Source of the DNA: Pseudoscleropodium purum
Lineage: Eukaryota; Streptophyta; Bryopsida; Hypnales; Brachytheciaceae
Assembly: GCA_963969395.1 (NCBI GenBank)
Contig: OZ017796.1
Span: 17,610,501-17,674,500 of the forward strand
DNA length: 64,000 nucleotides
Direction of reading: 5' to 3'
Positions 48,180 to 62,300 of this stretch are shown piece after piece. The number at the start of each line of letters is the position of its first letter. Position 1 is the first letter of the stretch. The notes under the pieces were generated by a model, which made no database searches, was not told the origin of the DNA, and saw nothing but the letters and a program-made list of their open reading frames with translations. Made by a program: the position numbers and the translations under genes.

Positions 48180-50792
48180 AATTGGCACATTTTTGCACAA
48201 GTACTTCATGAAATTTGGTATTTTGTATAAATACAATAATTTGATGTTATTGTTTTAAAATGAAACAAATTTTTCACTTGACATTGAAGATTAGTTTGTA
48301 AAAACATACAAAAATGTTAAGCCTCAAATTCAAACTTTTGATAAATGTATTATTGGGCTTCATTATTTTATGAGGATTTAGATCTCAATGTGATGTATGG
48401 TTATAATCTACATAATAAATTGTCAATCTGTCTCTTGAAGGTAAAAACAATTAATTACCAAATTGGATTTTAAAAGTTTGATGAATAATTACTCTTCTTG
48501 TCAAGTTTCAAAGTTTCAATATTTTTTAGTAATAATGCACAACCAAAATAATATGATCTAAAATAATTTTGTGTTAAACTTATTTAGTTAAATGCAACTA
48601 TATTAGTTTCAAGACTATTCTAATATAAAACTATTTCAAACCATAATATTTAGGACCAACATTTACACTAAAGATATTCTTGGATCCAACATGTTTGGAA
48701 ACAACAAAGCTTGATTCTTGATTACTTTGAAATGATTGAAATTTACATGTTAGAAATTGAAATGAGATTATACTACATTTTAAAATATATGAAATGGAGT
48801 TAAATGCCATGTGAATAAATAAATATAATTTTAGATTGAGTCTTGACATCTTGTCTAGTAGATTAGTGAAATTGATAGTTTATTAACTTCATCTAGAATA
48901 TTTTTGAGTTTACTACTACAAATTTGGACTATTTGCAAAAACATAAATAATATCAAATGCCATTATTATAATAAAGGCTCATTAATTACTGAAGTTTAAT
49001 TATTTGAAAGTACAAACATGGTATTTTGAATTAATGCTATAAAATACTAAGTACTTCAAGTCCATTTGTTGGACATACTTTTTACCCATTCTTGAAATGT
49101 AATTTATTCACTTCTTATTTTTTCTATTGGATATTTCTTCAACTATATTAGATGTAATTTGAAATTTTTTATTTTTATACAATTAGATCAATTTGGATGA
49201 AGACAATAAGAATTATGAATGAACAAACACCTTCTTTTATGAAAATAATGAGACATATTACATGAATTCAATGTTTAATACTAAACTTTGTACAATATTA
49301 TACACAACACATTTTATTTTGATTAGATAAAATTTGATTGTTTCTTAAAGTGAGAAAATACTCTTATTTACAACAAATTAGTTTATAAAACTATTAGCCC
49401 TATATCCTATTAGTTTTGTAATTAATTAATGAAAATTTGAAGCATACTCAATTTTAAAAAAAATTACACATTCATAAATATATAGAAAAAAGAAATATTT
49501 ACTAAATAATTATAAACTTTTAAAATGAATCAATTCCAAAAGAAAACCTCAATGAATTTGCAATATTTGAATTTAACAACTAAATTATTCTATTTAATAT
49601 ACCATCACATCAAGTTAATTGATACTTAATTTAACTAATACAATAATACTCAAGTACTTGCTCTTATGTTCCATCAAGAATTTTCAGAATTAATATATAT
49701 ATTGGGGTAGACAATACACACTAATTTGAAATGATGAATATATTTAATTAGATTTTTTATTTTCAAGATTTTATAAAATACTATAGAAATGCCCATTTTA
49801 AAATTAAAATTTTTTGTGTAAGCTACAAGTCCTATTGTTTATCACCAAAAATATTCTAAAAGATGTATGGGACTTATATGTACAAAAAATTGTTTAAAGT
49901 GACATTAACAACCCTCTTTATGACAATTTTAACTTTTAGATGGAACTAATTTAGAGATATAACAAAGTTAAAAATTAGGATTAAACCTTAAAATCCCCCT
50001 AGTACGATATGTTAGGACAACATATATTATTAGTAGTACATTAAGGGTTGTTCATCTACTAATTGTTTGGTAGGTGTTAGAATTCTTAACTTGTGGGAAA
50101 TGATGAGAACCGTGGAATGCAACAAAACGCTTGGGGCGGTGCTCTTGGAGTCTTTGACTTCTTTCAAGCTTGCGCTTACATTGCTTAGCGTAGCTCTTTG
50201 CTTGAAAGTTTAGCAGCAAACGAGGGCAATGCGGCAAGGCTTCTCCAGGTCGTCACCTTTTCACTGGAACTCTCCCAACCTCGCGGTTTCAACTTCTCCA
50301 CCGTGTTTTCCGACTTTCCATCTCACACGGCCTGCTAATAAGTTGCAGGATTGTTGCTTATTCGAAGCCTTGCCCCTGGCCAGGGCTATCATTAATTAGG
50401 GGTTCGTTTTGATGCGAGCAACCGGCCTTGCTTGCTTTCGACGCGGCGAAGCTGAATTCTTCTTCACTATGGTCGAGGTTAGGACGGGCTTGGAAGATAT
50501 TTTGAGGGAATAGGTTCTTGTTAGTCATCGAAGGAGAATTTGAACCTACTGCGGTTCGCCTGAGTGAGCATTTAGGGTTTCGCTCACGTCTCTCTCGCTC
50601 TCCCTATTTTTTGCCGTCTGCATCCTTTGTGCTTATTTCTTTCTTCACGTGCTTTACATCCGTACGCAGTACTTGGAGCACTCTTTTGTTTGGAAATCTA
50701 GAGTCGGCCTTGGTTAGGGCGTTTGACAAGGAGCTTAGGAGCGGTCTTGACGCCGTAGGACGCAGGTAATTTTGGAAAGAGAGAAAACTGAC
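48180..50792. other. AT-rich tract, then upstream region of the FLX-like gene
   Basis: Positions 48,180 to about 50,040 are very AT-rich with no gene. From about 50,060 the composition becomes GC-richer, consistent with promoter and 5' UTR of the gene starting at 50793. A CAG|GTAATT sequence just upstream of the ATG could be a 5' UTR splice donor, but this is unproven. Confidence 0.45.
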
Positions 50793-53776
50793 ATGGCGAA
50801 TAGGAATCGTATGCCAGTGCTGAATGCGCGCTCTGGACATCCTAATGGTGTTGGCCGTCCCGGTCCCTATGGTCCAGTTCGACCGCAGATGGGAGGTCCA
50901 CCTCCAGTTATGCCTGGGCCTCCTATGCCGGGAATGCTAGAGCAGAAGATGCAAGGCCAGCATGAGGAGATTCAAAGCCTTCTCACGGCCAATCAACGCC
51001 TTGCCGCAACACATGTGGCTCTGCGGCAGGAGTTGGCTGCTGCTCAGCAAGAGATGCAGCGTCTCAATTCCGTCATTGCAGGTGATCAACGGGGAACTCA
51101 TTAATGACCAGTACTGTTGTGGTTTGGCTGTCACTTAGTCCGAGCTTTTATCTGTGTATCAGAGTTACCCTAGTCGTATCAAGTTCAACGTTTAGTCGGG
51201 GGTTCAGTCTGCTATATTTTCAAGGAATTTTTAATCCTCCGTCTTACTTCGATGCTTTGAGTTTGTCATAATCTGCTGGATGCCGACAAGGAGTGACCTC
51301 TTGATGTAGTCAATTTCTTGGCAAGTACTGATGCATTCCTGTGTTTCTGGAGAGTCATTTGTAATATTACCTTTTGCATATCATGACTGTATTACCAATT
51401 TAATTGGATGCATTTGAATAGTCTGGTTTTGACGAGTCGCTCAGCTTAATTTCTTACAAAAAGAGCTCGTCCAATTATCAGGCTTATCTTCAGAGAAGGA
51501 CGCTCAAATACGGTCCTTCATAGATAAAGTTGCCAAACTAGAATCGGATCTGCGATCCACGGAAGCTATCAAGCAGGAGCTTCTTCAAGCTCGCGGAGAT
51601 TGTCAGAAATTGCATCTACATTCGCAAGATTTGAGTCAACAAGTTCGGAATGCAACGCAGGAGCTTCAGCGAGCCCGAGGAGAGTTGCAGCACGTTCCTG
51701 CCTTGCGAACAGAGGTCGATAATCTTCGCGCTGAGTTGCAACGAGCCAGGTGATATGTCTGCCCTCACTAGTTAGAATTTTTTTGTATGCGGGTTAGTTT
51801 GTAGTTATGAATAAACTTATTGGTGTGTACGTCACAATTGCATGTTGAGGTCTTTTGTTCGTGTAAAGAGTGCATGTCAGTCCTACATTACGCTGCTGAG
51901 CTGACTTGAAAAGCTTCTCTGTTCTTCAGTAGTTTTATGATCTTAGTTGAAGTAACTGATCGTGTGATTTTTTCACCTTAATCTGGACTTCAAGTTATTA
52001 CATGGTTTAAGGAGCCTGGAGATATGCTTCATGAGCAATCGTTAGTTCTCCTGGTAGGGGTTTGTCCAAGTTTTTAATTTCAGATCTTTATTTACCTTCA
52101 CACTTTCAGAAATGCGTTTGAGTATGAGAAAAAAGCGAATGCCGAACAGCTGGAACAGAGACAAGCTATGGAAAAGAACCTTGTGGATATGGCAAGGGAT
52201 TTAGAGAAGCTAAGAGCAGAGGCTATAAATGCTGAGAAGAGGGCACGTCTTCATCCAGGTAATATTACGCGCTTTTGCTGGAACTCTTCCATGTTTTTTG
52301 TGGACAGTAGTTGTTTACTTGTAATTCTACATTGCCGGTACTCGTTCGTCATCTTCTTTTATAGAGTGAGCCGTTGCCTCATTGCGACACTTCAATGGGT
52401 CAGGTTTAATTTACTTTAATACATTTAATGTTTTTTTCCGTAGATATTTCATCAGGTGGATATCCATAGTGCATTGCAGGGTTGCTTGGTGGTTTTGAAT
52501 GCTTGGAGACTATTCGTGTCGTCGACCAGATGGTTGGTATGATTGAATTGAAATTGTCTACGTCAGGTGGTGCATACAACGGAGGATATCCTGGTCCAGA
52601 GGCTTCTTACGGTCTGATGCAGCCCCAGGTTTATGGAGATGGTTATGGCATGCAGCCCCAGGTATGCATTCTGATTGAATTCTGTCATCACATACCAAAT
52701 CCGGAGAAGTTGAACTATTTTTGGCTTCTTCAGTTTAGAATCTCGGTATTGATATGGGTCTTTCTTGCTGGTTCCGTGTTGACAGTTTTTTTTTACTTCG
52801 GTCATAGAACTATAAATAGTTGCAATATTTACAATCTATGTCTAGTACGGTATCGATTTCCGCAATGTGACGTTGTCATTCTTTATTTCTGTCAAACGGC
52901 TTCGTAAGCTCCACTAAGATGTAGATGTTTTCAGAAGTCTATTGCATTGTCTGTGCTACCCACTTTTATTGCAATAGACTCTTGGAGGATAGAGCCGAAT
53001 CGTAGCCAGCTGATTCGTATGTTCGTTCGTTCGCTTGTTTTTACGTTTGTGGTGGGAGGCTGCCTCTCTCTGTTGCGTATTTTCATTTATCCAGATAGTA
53101 TCAGACTCAATTGAGGAGACTGTCAAGAACTCGAGAACTTCGATTAACGCCCGCGGTCACTTTGTAGACGTCATTCGTAATATAATTTGGTTTTCTGGTA
53201 GGTGCTTTAGTACTTTACGGTAGCCGTTTTCATCGGATATCTCTTTCTGGGCGTATCGTTGATGTCTTATATAGTCTTTGTAGCTTGTACGCTGCAGACA
53301 CATCTTGGACGCCGGGGCTGTGGACGTATTTGATCTTGCTTCCGTGTAATGTATTAGCCATTCTTCACGATTAAGATACTTTATCGTTGTATCTAGCTGT
53401 CACTTGATTAATTCCGGCAGTCAAATTTCCAATGGCGGTAGTTGCGAATTCGATGATACAGTTTAGTACCTTACTTTATTGTTGTATCTAGGTGTTTCTG
53501 TTAGACGGTTAAGTTCGTCATGAGATACCTGCGGAACTTATCACTTAATGCAGGAAGTAGACAGTAGTGTCTATTGTCTAATCAGCGTAGAGCTTTATTG
53601 ATCCAATTTTGAATGAGTTAATCGTGAACCTGATTATATGTAAGTTAGATTTGTGGCTCATAGCTCCTTCACTTGCTACCACTCAGATGCCGTATGCTTT
53701 GGAGAGTGCTGTTGGGTATGGACCCAGACCAGCCCCGACATGGGGAGGACCACCTCATAAAATGCCACGTAGGTAG
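50793..53776 (+). CDS. FLX: FLX-like coiled-coil protein (FLOWERING LOCUS C EXPRESSOR family)
   Basis: Join 50793-51081, 51437-51749, 52110-52258, 52567-52661, 53687-53776 gives 311 aa, within the family's usual range. Arabidopsis FLX acts in the FRIGIDA complex that promotes FLC transcription; relatives have less-defined nuclear roles. The start at 50793 ([15 protein letters not shown]) leads a Gly/Pro/Met-rich N terminus (to ~45). The family signature [20 protein letters not shown] follows, then a coiled coil to ~250 ([46 protein letters not shown]), and a Gly/Tyr/Pro-rich tail ending MPRR. Introns 1-3 are phase 1, 2 and 1; intron 4 is phase 0. The exon 2 acceptor (GACGAG) is the weakest call, chosen because it alone restores frame. 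Exon 5 may be skipped to fuse this gene to the WW-RRM exons downstream. Confidence 0.85.
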
Positions 53777-55369
53777 ACTTCTGGATATCAGTAGATGGAG
53801 GTTTGAAGTCAATGGTCCGACAAGGGGCATTTCCCGTCTCCAGATTATGCAGTATCTTCCGCTTTTCGGCGTTCAGTGGAGGATATCCAGATTCTATTGA
53901 AACTTTCTGTCAGCAATTCTAGAGTATGTCGTGGAATATAGACACATAAGAATGTTCTGATTAACCGTGGACCCTGAGGCTTTCCTAAAATTATATGTTG
54001 TTAGTAAAATCATTCTCTCTCTCAGATAGAATTGGTCTCGTTTAGCTAGTTAGTCACTTCCAGATCTAAAAGTTCAAGAAATTTTGAAAAAAGCCATTAG
54101 AGCCGAGGTGATACGTTGGTTACTGTCCATTCACTTAGTTAGAAGATGTTAGATCGGCGTAGATTTGTACTCAGCACACCAACCTGACATTGTAAATATT
54201 TTTTGTAATTGCTCAACTAAATATGAGCTTGTAGGTTGCAATCTTGAATCGTTTGTAATTATGGTTCGGTATCAATTAAATCCGGTTTGTTTGAGGGAGT
54301 TTGATGAAGCACCCCCTCAACTGTAATATGTAATGCTGTAAGTGGTGAAGAACATGCAAATTGAGTGGTTGTTCTAAAGGTTTGTCCAATCTTGACTGTT
54401 CTGTTGAGGGTGGATTATTACCTACCCTGGAAAGTAGTGTCGTTTTCTTACCCAACTTATGAAAAAGGCATGTTTAGGTGCTGGTGCTTCTGTTATTGGT
54501 CTTACAGATGTATGTGATGGTCTTTAACCTTGTGGTCCTAATAACGTTAATGCTATGTTCAGTATATTTGAATCACTGTCTCCATCTAGTGGAAAACTGG
54601 TTTGACATGTGATTGGAAAGTTTAAAAGTGTGTCCTACGGAATAGCAATGAAAGGTTGAACTTGAGAAAGAAATGAAGACCGTTCAATTGTCCAACTCTT
54701 TCCCGTATTCTTGGATGAAGCTGGTTAATTCACCTAGTCATATATATGTTTTCCTTCGTATAGAATCACGTTTCCTCATGGTCTCAAGCAAGCCCCGCTT
54801 TTTCTTTGGTTGTATTAATCTTTGAAACATACAGGACTTGCATACAGTATTACAAAATATAGATAGTTGAATTTTAGTCTGTACAAGCTTTATAGAAATA
54901 ATTCTACGGTTACGGTATTTCGGTATTTCGGTTCTTCCACACTCTTTACGATTCGAGGTTGAGAAGTGATGTTGGTAAATTCTGATCTACTCCAATGGGT
55001 CCAATGCAATTTGTAGCTTGGTGATGTCAATTGCATTCGTCCTTTTCTTTAGGCGTGTGTCACATTCTATGGAGTGTTCTCCCACTGAAGTTGATCTTCT
55101 AGAGTCTTGTTCTTCGTTTGTGCTGCATACAAGTCGCCAGTGCTATACATCATTCGGGTCGGGATATAACCGCAATATATTACATGAATACCTCATTACA
55201 TGTTAGAATGTGTATGTGTAATGTCGTTTGCTTGCAGCGTCAACTGCTAAAGGTGATGTCTTGCTGACACTGTTGACTGCGGGCATTGTGACATTCTCTA
55301 TAACGATAATGTATTTCCTCCTGAGTCTGTGTCCTTTTGTGCATATTCGTTACAATTCGTCTGGTGCAG
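53777..55369. other. Between the FLX-like stop and the first WW exon
   Basis: This 1.6 kb holds no convincing ATG-bearing exon. A 15-nt candidate micro-exon at 55238-55252 has a strong acceptor (TTGCTTGCAG) and donor (AAAG|GTGATG). It would fit frame only if exon 5 ended at 53768 (CCAC|GTAGGT) and the next exon began at 55375. If so, FLX and WW-RRM would be one gene. A separate promoter cannot be excluded. Confidence 0.4.
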
Positions 55370-58300
55370 GAAGTTGGTCAAGCAGTAAATGGCCATCTTT
55401 CGACCAATTCAAGCGAAAATGATTACGGAAAATCTCTTGCGGAGGCTGCGAAGGCTAACTCAGGACAGAATGGCAACGTTGGTTATCCTGCTCAAGTCCA
55501 GGATCCCAACCACAAAGCAACTGCTGACTTAAAAGCTACAGAAGAATGGGCTACCCATGAAGCGCCAAACGGGAAACCGTTTTATCACAACTTGATCACA
55601 GGCACAACTCAGTGGGAGAAACCAGCAGCACTTGAAACCCATAGTTATCCTCAGGTGATGCACAAGCAAGTTGAGGAATTTTCATGTTTACATAGACCTC
55701 CTTTTATGCATTACGTGGAGATGAGCACGACTATTGTGCTGTATAATAAGTTGTAAAGGATTTCAGTGACGTAGCTATGCTGTTCGAATATCATTGTAGT
55801 GTACCGCTTGAAAGTTATGAGACTGAAACTCTGGGGGAGTTTGGGAGGACAGGCTCACGTACAGGCAGGGACTAACCAAGGTGCTTCAAGCCAACCTCCG
55901 AACCCACTATTCAGTGGGCAAGTTCAGCAAGGTCCTCTCATGGCTCAAGTTCCTGGTGGAGTAGTTCAAACTCCACATCAACAAAATACACTACATTCTG
56001 GCCATAGTATCATTCAAACCCCTCAAATGACTTCTGGGCATCATCCAGGAGGTTACGTGCCTCACATGGGAGCCTCTTTTCAACAACCTGGTATGTATGG
56101 TCAGCCTCCAGGAGCATACATGTCTCAGGCAGGTAATAATTATTTTCTGGCCGATACTCTATTCAAATATTTGAATTAATGTCATAGTGAATGTAGCTTT
56201 TTAATTTCACATGCATACTTATTTGACCCTGGAATTGTATATCCAACAATCTGCTTGGGCAGGTACCTACATGTACGGGGGATCTCACATGCAACAACCT
56301 GGTGCTTATGTCCAACCGTCTGGAATAGCGCAATTACTACCAGGGCAACCGCCACAGCCAGCAGGTCCAATGCAATCTCCTCAGACATATGCAACTCCTC
56401 TCGTCCCGGTCCAAGGACAACCGGCAGGGGCCACCGCACCTGCTCCCATGCCTCACCTCGTGCACGGGCATCTTAGTTACCCGTCACCTGGATTGGTTTC
56501 TCACCCTGGAGCAACAGGGACTCAATTGCCTCCTCTTATGCCAGTTCCTTCGGGACAACCACCATTGTTGCAGTCACCGCAAACCCAACCCAACCAGCCT
56601 GGGTCCCGACATGGAGGCTACTCTTCCAACATCCAGCAGCAGCAACAACAAAACCAGCAGACAAGCTCGCAGCCTTCACCTAGACAAGCTCAAAACCAGT
56701 CTCGAGCATCCTCTCAGCCCTCTGCATCACCATCAACTCCATCTCAGGCACAGGGTCAAGCGACAAATGCACAAGCAGGACACCCCCCTCACGGTAATCG
56801 ATCCCACCCTAATGTCAGCTTTTCCAAACTGATCTGACAAAATGAGCGTAGTTTGGTTGGCCTTCTTATCATGACATGTATGTTGAAGGATTGACCTAGA
56901 TACTGTTCAGGAGAACTTTGAACATGCTGGTTCTGGTCTTCATAGATTGAAGATGTCATTAGTTCTGTTACTTTGAAATGTAATAAATATAAATATACAT
57001 CTGATCGTCGGTGGTGTATGGAGCTAGAAGTGGTGAACTGATGCAATTTCCATTAATGCAATATGTTTTTCGGATTCATGCTCGTGTTTTGAAACACTGC
57101 TTTATAGACATGGATTTTTGTATTAGACTGTTGAAATTCTTCTGCTTCTATTATTGTGCATAGATATGCATTTGTATTTGCAGTACAACGATGTGATTTT
57201 AAAGGCATATTTTAATAAAGAATTTGGTGGTTGATGTCAGTGTCTGCGCCCCCTGTTATTCATCCTCGACCTCCTGTTTCGGAAACTACTACTCCTGTTA
57301 AAGCGACGCCAGCACCACCACCTCCTACTGCAACTAGTGGCCCTCAAGGTGACGGGCAGTACCTCGTACATGACATTATTAATTTGTTTCAACAGACTCA
57401 TATGCTCATTTTTTGTAGTACTGATGACGGAAGGATCACTCTCAAGACTTTAGTTTGGGTGGCTTACTGTCATTCGTCTTTGCAGAGTGTGCTTGTTCAT
57501 CTGATTTTGAAACGTGACTTCTTGCGTACCATCTGCCTGGCTGTTCAGAATCTTTTCTTTTTTTGGAATGACTTCTTGAAGATGTTCATTCCATATCGGT
57601 AGGGTTATTGATAATCCTAAAGTGAACTTGATTTTGTATGAATTTTGTTGTTTAACATAAAATTCTGCTTGTCTCAGGAGCGAATCTTTTTGTATTTGGT
57701 ATTCCTGAAGATATGGGTGATAAGAAGTTGGCAGATTTGTTCACTCCTTATGGCACTGTTATTTATTCAAAAGTTGGCGTGGAAAAGGATACAGGGCGAA
57801 ATAGAACTTACGGTATGACTCCCTTCTGTCTTGTATTTTTTCAATTTTTTCCAGTTTTGCACTCAATTTCATATAGAGTATTACTCCGTAACTTATTTGC
57901 TCTCAACTTTCATATTTGAGTCACTGTATGACCTAATTATTTCTACGGAATGGGTCTCTTGTGTCAGCTTAGTTGACCTTCTTGTGAATTTTCCTTGAGA
58001 TTTTATTTTGATTCTTTTGCTTGTCTGCCAACATCGTTAGATTTGGATTCTCTCTGCTGCTATGTGCGATTCGCTGCTTTGGATGTTAATGTGTAGTCGC
58101 ATTGTTATGATCATTTTTATTAATGTGGATGGAGGAATTCCTTCTGTTCCTGTAGATTAAAACTTACAGACCATCCAATCCTCATGAAGTTTCTTTTCTC
58201 TCTTCTTCTTGGACTATCGCTTGATTCATGCGGCTACCATGTTGTTCGGTTTGTTTGAATTGTAGTGGTGCGCTAGGGTATTTGAATGCGTTTCATCGTC

Positions 58301-59381
58301 TTTTACCAGTTCCTCTTTTTTAATATATCACAATAACACTCGGAATGCAAAGTTTTGGAGATGTTTTGGATTCACGAGGTGTTTGAATTATATTCTTTTC
58401 CTTACATACCTCAACGAGTAGTTTACCTCGAAGTTTGGGACAGGATTAGTATAGAGAATTCGCCGTGCAGACCCGGCGTTCGAGGGTATTGAGTTTATAT
58501 CCGAAGTTTAGAGGACCCGGTGTTATTCATAAAAATTAGAGGTCAACGGGGAGGATTTTATTTTCGGGTTTGTTTATACATTTTAGCTTTTAGCTTTCAG
58601 AATCAGATGTTCTGTAAATATTGTTAGGTCGTTTGATAAGAGGGACATTTTCTTGACGATCGATCAATCTGATTAAGTGGGCAATAAATAACATGTGCTA
58701 CTTAATGCAAAAGCAATTTGAAATTGTGTCATTAAAATTATCGTTTGCCTGTGATAGGTAGCTTTGATTCCATTCTAGTCTGTTGATTGTAGGTTTATAA
58801 ACAATATTGCACTTCTCTCATGAAGTGGTTCATGGGGCATTAGTATTACATCATTAAGGACACCAATAGTCTTCTGATTGCGTTGTTAAGAGGCTACTAT
58901 ATTTTCTTTCTGCACTGTTCTTTGATACCTTACCATGTGCCTTTTGTTGTTGTGTTCTATCAGATTTCTTGTTTAGCAGTTCGTGTTAACATTCTCGAAA
59001 GAAGTTCTTGTGATAAACACTGTTCTGGTCCTTTCTCTTCTGAGTGTTTTAATATCTCTACTACTAGTTTTAGTTGGGTCATTTCTTGTAACTTGGTCAC
59101 ATGGTTCCCTTATTCTATTCTCCCAAACAGGTTTTGTTTCTATGGATTCACCGCAGTCTGCTGAAGCAGCAATTCAGCAAGTGAATGGTATTCTTATCTC
59201 TGGCAAACGCATCAAGGTGGAGTTGAAGAGGGGAGACAACGAAGGTCAAAATCACCACCACCACCAAAACCAGTTGCATTCGCACGCGCATCATGCTCAC
59301 CAACATCAGCCTCCATCTGGACCCGGTCCTACAAGATGGACTCCAAACCATAATGCAAATTCTGGCTATCGGCCTTATTGA
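55370..59381 (+). CDS. WW domain - Pro/Gln-rich linker - RRM protein (5' end unresolved)
   Basis: Join 55370-55654, 55865-56132, 56263-56793, 57241-57348, 57678-57812, 59131-59381: 525 aa to the stop, all GT-AG. Counting from 55370, the WW domain is ~57-87 (EEW...GKPFYHN...TTQWEKP), with both Trp, the aromatic pair and the final Pro present. A ~310-residue linker rich in Gln, Pro, Gly and Ser follows, with a poly-Gln run. The single RRM (~398-470) has RNP2 LFVFGI and RNP1 RTYGFVSM split by a 1.3-kb phase-1 intron. The tail is His-rich. WW domains bind proline motifs and the RRM binds RNA, so a nuclear role in RNA processing is inferred; the RRM resembles the last RRM of CELF/BRUNO-like proteins, and WW plus RRM recalls FCA in the opposite order. 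There is no in-frame ATG before the WW domain, so upstream exons are missing, possibly those of the FLX-like gene. Confidence 0.85.
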
Positions 59382-62300
59382 AGCTAACGGCTTTATTGAC
59401 CTAACAATATGAAGAGTTCTCATGTATGGTGCGTTCTTGGTCACTTTGAAAATCCGTTGCTCGAATCATTCTCTATAGTAGAGGTGTCTCTTCCTGGAAA
59501 ACCTGGTCATGAATTTTTCCACATGGATTACCTTTGGTAGTCGCTATGACTTCCTTGATTCATTCACTTGTGACTTGTCATGGGGTTCAATCGTGTAGAG
59601 GTCTCGTGCCGGGATTCACCACTTTCTGACTAGACCTGGTAGATGTTACGAGGGAATTTGAAGCCAATATAGATATAAGTCTTAAGTTCGTGCCACTATA
59701 CTTCTAGACTTTATCTTCTGCTTTTCAGTTTGTTGCACTCTCTCTGTATGCTTTTTTCAAGAATGAAACAACATTTTGCAGATTTAACCCCAAAGATTGA
59801 ATCTCTGTTTGGTCTTTCCGATGGAGTTTTCCGTAAGAACTCGTAGAATTTGACGTTAGTCTCCCATCAATATGTCTAGCCTCACCAGGTTCTCCTTGAT
59901 AATACGATCTTTTGACTACTGTCTGATGTTAGGCTATTCTTGAGATAGAAACGTGGTGCTTCATGTGCATTTTTTGGACATGGTCATGTGCTAGGCTACC
60001 TTCGTTGACTCAGGTAGGGTGTCAGTTGTACTTGTGATTTACAGTTGCCTCAACTTTTTCTGTGATAAATGTTTCTTAAGCAGCTAGGTTTCTATTTCTA
60101 AGTAAGAGGTGTTCCATATGTTAACAGCTTCATTTTTTCTTTGTATTCGGTTTACTGCCAATGTGGGGACGTCCACTGCTGTGTATATCCAGCTCCTTGG
60201 ATCATATTGATGAGCTAGGTCACTGGAAACTTCTATTGATGGATAATAAAGAGCTTGGATTGAAAGTTTAATATTGAGGTTTATGTTTGAATTCAGTATC
60301 TTCTGTTCTTAGAAGTATATCAGTGCACTTTGCTTAAAGTTTCTCAGCTCCTGCCGTGTGTTTCAACCTGGTTGTGTAGATAAAGTTTCATCATATATGT
60401 GCGTTAAGGTGAGGATTGACAGGCTACTTCTTCTCAAGGACAGGAACGCTTTTTACACATCGATTTGCCATAGGTGCACAGTATTGTTTTTTTATGTTGC
60501 TGACTGTCTCAAGTAACAGCAACATTTTCAGTGTGGTTAAGTGACCTGATTAGGCAACTGTTCGCAGTCATAATGATCTCGTACATTGTGTTCTGTAACT
60601 TGATCCAACTTTTTAAGACTGTCGTTGGTTCCTGCCAGTGGTTTTGGATGGGTTGAACGAGTTGGATGCATAGCAGGGAAAACTGCCGAGTATAACAAGG
60701 TATAGGTTATCGTTGGTTGGGCCTCCTTTCGCTATGGAGAGCACTACTAGATTTCTTTATCGTTTTAAAAAAGATCGTATCTGTCTTTGAAGTTGGAACC
60801 TCTTTTGAGTATTATGGTGGCAGTCACTTGTACTTGTTGCTTTGGCGTACACTACAAGTCATTATTGCCAGTGGGAAGTGCCCGCAAGGTAACTAAGGTT
60901 GAATTACATTTAGCTAACTTTTGCTATTTTGTTGGTGGAGTTAGCACTTCAAGAAATTGGTATGGGCTCAATTAGTTTACTCATACAAATTCGGGGAGTT
61001 GAACTAACTGATGGACACGAATATAAATCCAGTGCCAAGTAGTTAGCGAGATTTAGCACCAATTTGGTTACTGATGCTACTTTGGGAGTCCTGTCTCCCA
61101 GTAACTGAATTCAGTTGGTGCTTATGGAACCTTAACAACAAGGGTCCCTACGTTTGAGATTATTTTTTTTTCTACTCAATTATCACAAGCGTTATTGTGT
61201 GAAAACGCGACAATTTTCTTTATATTATAAGTATGCCAGAGTTTTAATCCTTACAAGTAATGCAAAACCTATCGTGGTTCAGTCTCGAGTGTAGAATATT
61301 CTTATTGTTTCAAGTTCACTCGACTTAGAGGTGCGTTCTCAATGTTCACTCTATGCTACCACGTATTTGCAATGTCTAGCAATGATGAATGTTGATTAAT
61401 CAATTGACATGTGGGCTTGCTTTTGGTTAGTTCTCATGTATTTTTTATGTGATTTGCTTGAGTGCTTCTTCGGCCATTAGAGAGTACTAATCCTGTTCTT
61501 ATCTGTTGCCAGTTACTCCAGATCCTCACCAATTGACTACTGCGTGATTTGGTTCTTAAAGTAACACAATCCAACTTTAGGTTGCTACTGGTGGTATCCA
61601 AAAAACTGCAAATTGCTTACGATTTGGGAAAAGCAGGATTCAGTTCAGTTTGAATGCTAGGTTCGATGGTTCATCTAGTTGAAGTTGGAACTGGTCGATT
61701 TCGGTATTGCTTCTGGGTAGAACTGGGTGTTAACTATTAAGGCGAGAATTTTCTATCACGGTAGTTACTTCATTCCTAATATGCATATAACTCATGAAGT
61801 GTACCTTCGGCTCGTATGACTGGCTTTGAAAATTCATTAGTTACGATTTAATTGTCTACACAATTTCCTTTTCAATCGCTTGATCATAGATGCTCATAAT
61901 ATTATTTTCTTAATACAGATATGGCATTAGAAGCTGGATTTGTGCGACAATGAAATTTGTTTGTGATGGCGGAAATCTGATGATGATGCACACTTTATGT
62001 CCCTTAACTTGAGATGCTTCTCCATGTTCTCATGCTTTGCTTGGGAGGCTTAAATTATTGCTCGAGATTCTTGAATCGTTCGTGACCAATGCTGGTTGTC
62101 GCCCTTCTGGTTTAGGAGTTGCTCATATATAGTTGTCTTCATTAAGATCTTTTTGTTATTCCTGAATCTTCCATGATTCTTTTTCACACTTGGTTGTCAA
62201 TGTTATTCAGATGCTGTTTGTGGAGATGAGTGCACTGGATCAAGCTGCTGCCTAATGCTGCTCCTGAGGATTAAGATTCAGGTATGTTTCCTATTTATTC

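Noticed and set aside
55228..55422. 64-codon frame upstream of the WW exon
   Set aside because: It uses a different frame from the WW exon, reaches a stop after [14 protein letters not shown], and crosses the acceptor at 55369. Only a 15-nt part (55238-55252) was kept as a possible micro-exon.
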